Part shown: positions 64,000 to 64,000 of the stretch, piece after piece
Position numbering within the stretch: the stretch's first letter is position 1
How the letters are laid out: each line of letters begins with the position of its first letter
Source of the DNA: JBBROS01 sp965213845
Lineage (GTDB): Bacteria > Pseudomonadota > Alphaproteobacteria > Acetobacterales > Acetobacteraceae
Assembly (NCBI GenBank): GCA_965213845.1
Contig: CBDCAI010000003.1
Span: 426,188 to 490,187 of the forward strand
Length of the DNA stretch: 64,000 bases
Direction of reading: 5' to 3'
Made by a program: the position numbers and the translations under genes
Notes under the pieces: generated by a model
Told to the model about the DNA's origin: nothing
Database searches by the model: none
What the model saw: the letters and a program-made list of their open reading frames with translations, nothing else

Positions 64000-64000
64000 G

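Overview
The window looks like a chromosomal piece of a GC-rich (about 70% by eye, not computed) alphaproteobacterium, most likely Rhodospirillales and probably Acetobacteraceae-like. The evidence is the complete alphaproteobacterial division and cell-wall (dcw) gene order running into lpxC, bamD, recN and ligA, the strong G/C third-position bias, and the mix of TRAP, dipeptide and selenate-type transporters. No rRNA, tRNA or CRISPR array was seen.

Layout. 1-4453: a truncated AsmA-family gene (minus strand) diverges from a DjlA-like co-chaperone and an AmiD-type amidase, followed by the RNase P RNA gene rnpB. 4454-29722: one long co-directional block, mraZ-rsmH-ftsL-ftsI-murE-murF-mraY-murD-ftsW-murG-murC-murB-ddl-ftsQ-ftsA-ftsZ-lpxC-bamD-recN-ligA, mostly joined by 1-4 base stop/start overlaps. 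It starts behind a textbook MraZ operator of three TGGGN boxes at exact 10-base spacing. 29723-31655: a compact restriction-modification pair (BglII-like nuclease plus MT-A70 methyltransferase) that looks inserted after ligA. 31656-43168: a TRAP solute-binding protein, hflX, a polar amino-acid-type ABC transporter without a local ATPase, a flavin monooxygenase, a frameshifted acetyltransferase, an OmpA-family protein with a duplicated domain, a TPR protein, a methyltransferase carrying seven HPLFD repeats, and a DoxX-like membrane protein. 43208-50437: a SPASM radical-SAM enzyme divergent from a methyltransferase, then a selenium module (selenate-type ABC transporter, PPK2 kinase, selD). 50512-58066: a GntR regulator divergent from a short-chain dehydrogenase, a complete dipeptide-type ABC importer, YtoQ and a 4-oxalocrotonate tautomerase. 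58452-59396: a Tat-exported ferritin-like protein. 59472-64000: part of a type II secretion locus (gspG, gspK, gspD and a truncated gene) with a small lytic transglycosylase on the other strand.

How the genes work together. The dcw block makes lipid II precursors (MurE, F, D, C, B, Ddl, MraY, MurG) and the division machine that uses them (FtsL, I, W, Q, A, Z). The flanking AmiD, LpxC, BamD and AsmA genes keep to the envelope theme. The selenium block would import oxyanion, while SelD makes selenophosphate; the enzymes that use it are not in the window.

The most important oddity is ftsZ. Its conserved C-terminal peptide is present in the DNA but out of frame because one C is missing, so FtsZ as read ends in 29 unrelated residues. 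Two more likely single-base indels in G/C runs (in the acetyltransferase and TPR genes) point to either sequencing error or real decay. Other points of interest are in-frame tandem repeats in the tails of MurD, FtsL, PPK2 and the DppC-type permease, a dehydrogenase lacking its catalytic Tyr, the HPLFD-repeat methyltransferase, and the unassigned radical-SAM/DoxX/methyltransferase neighbourhood.
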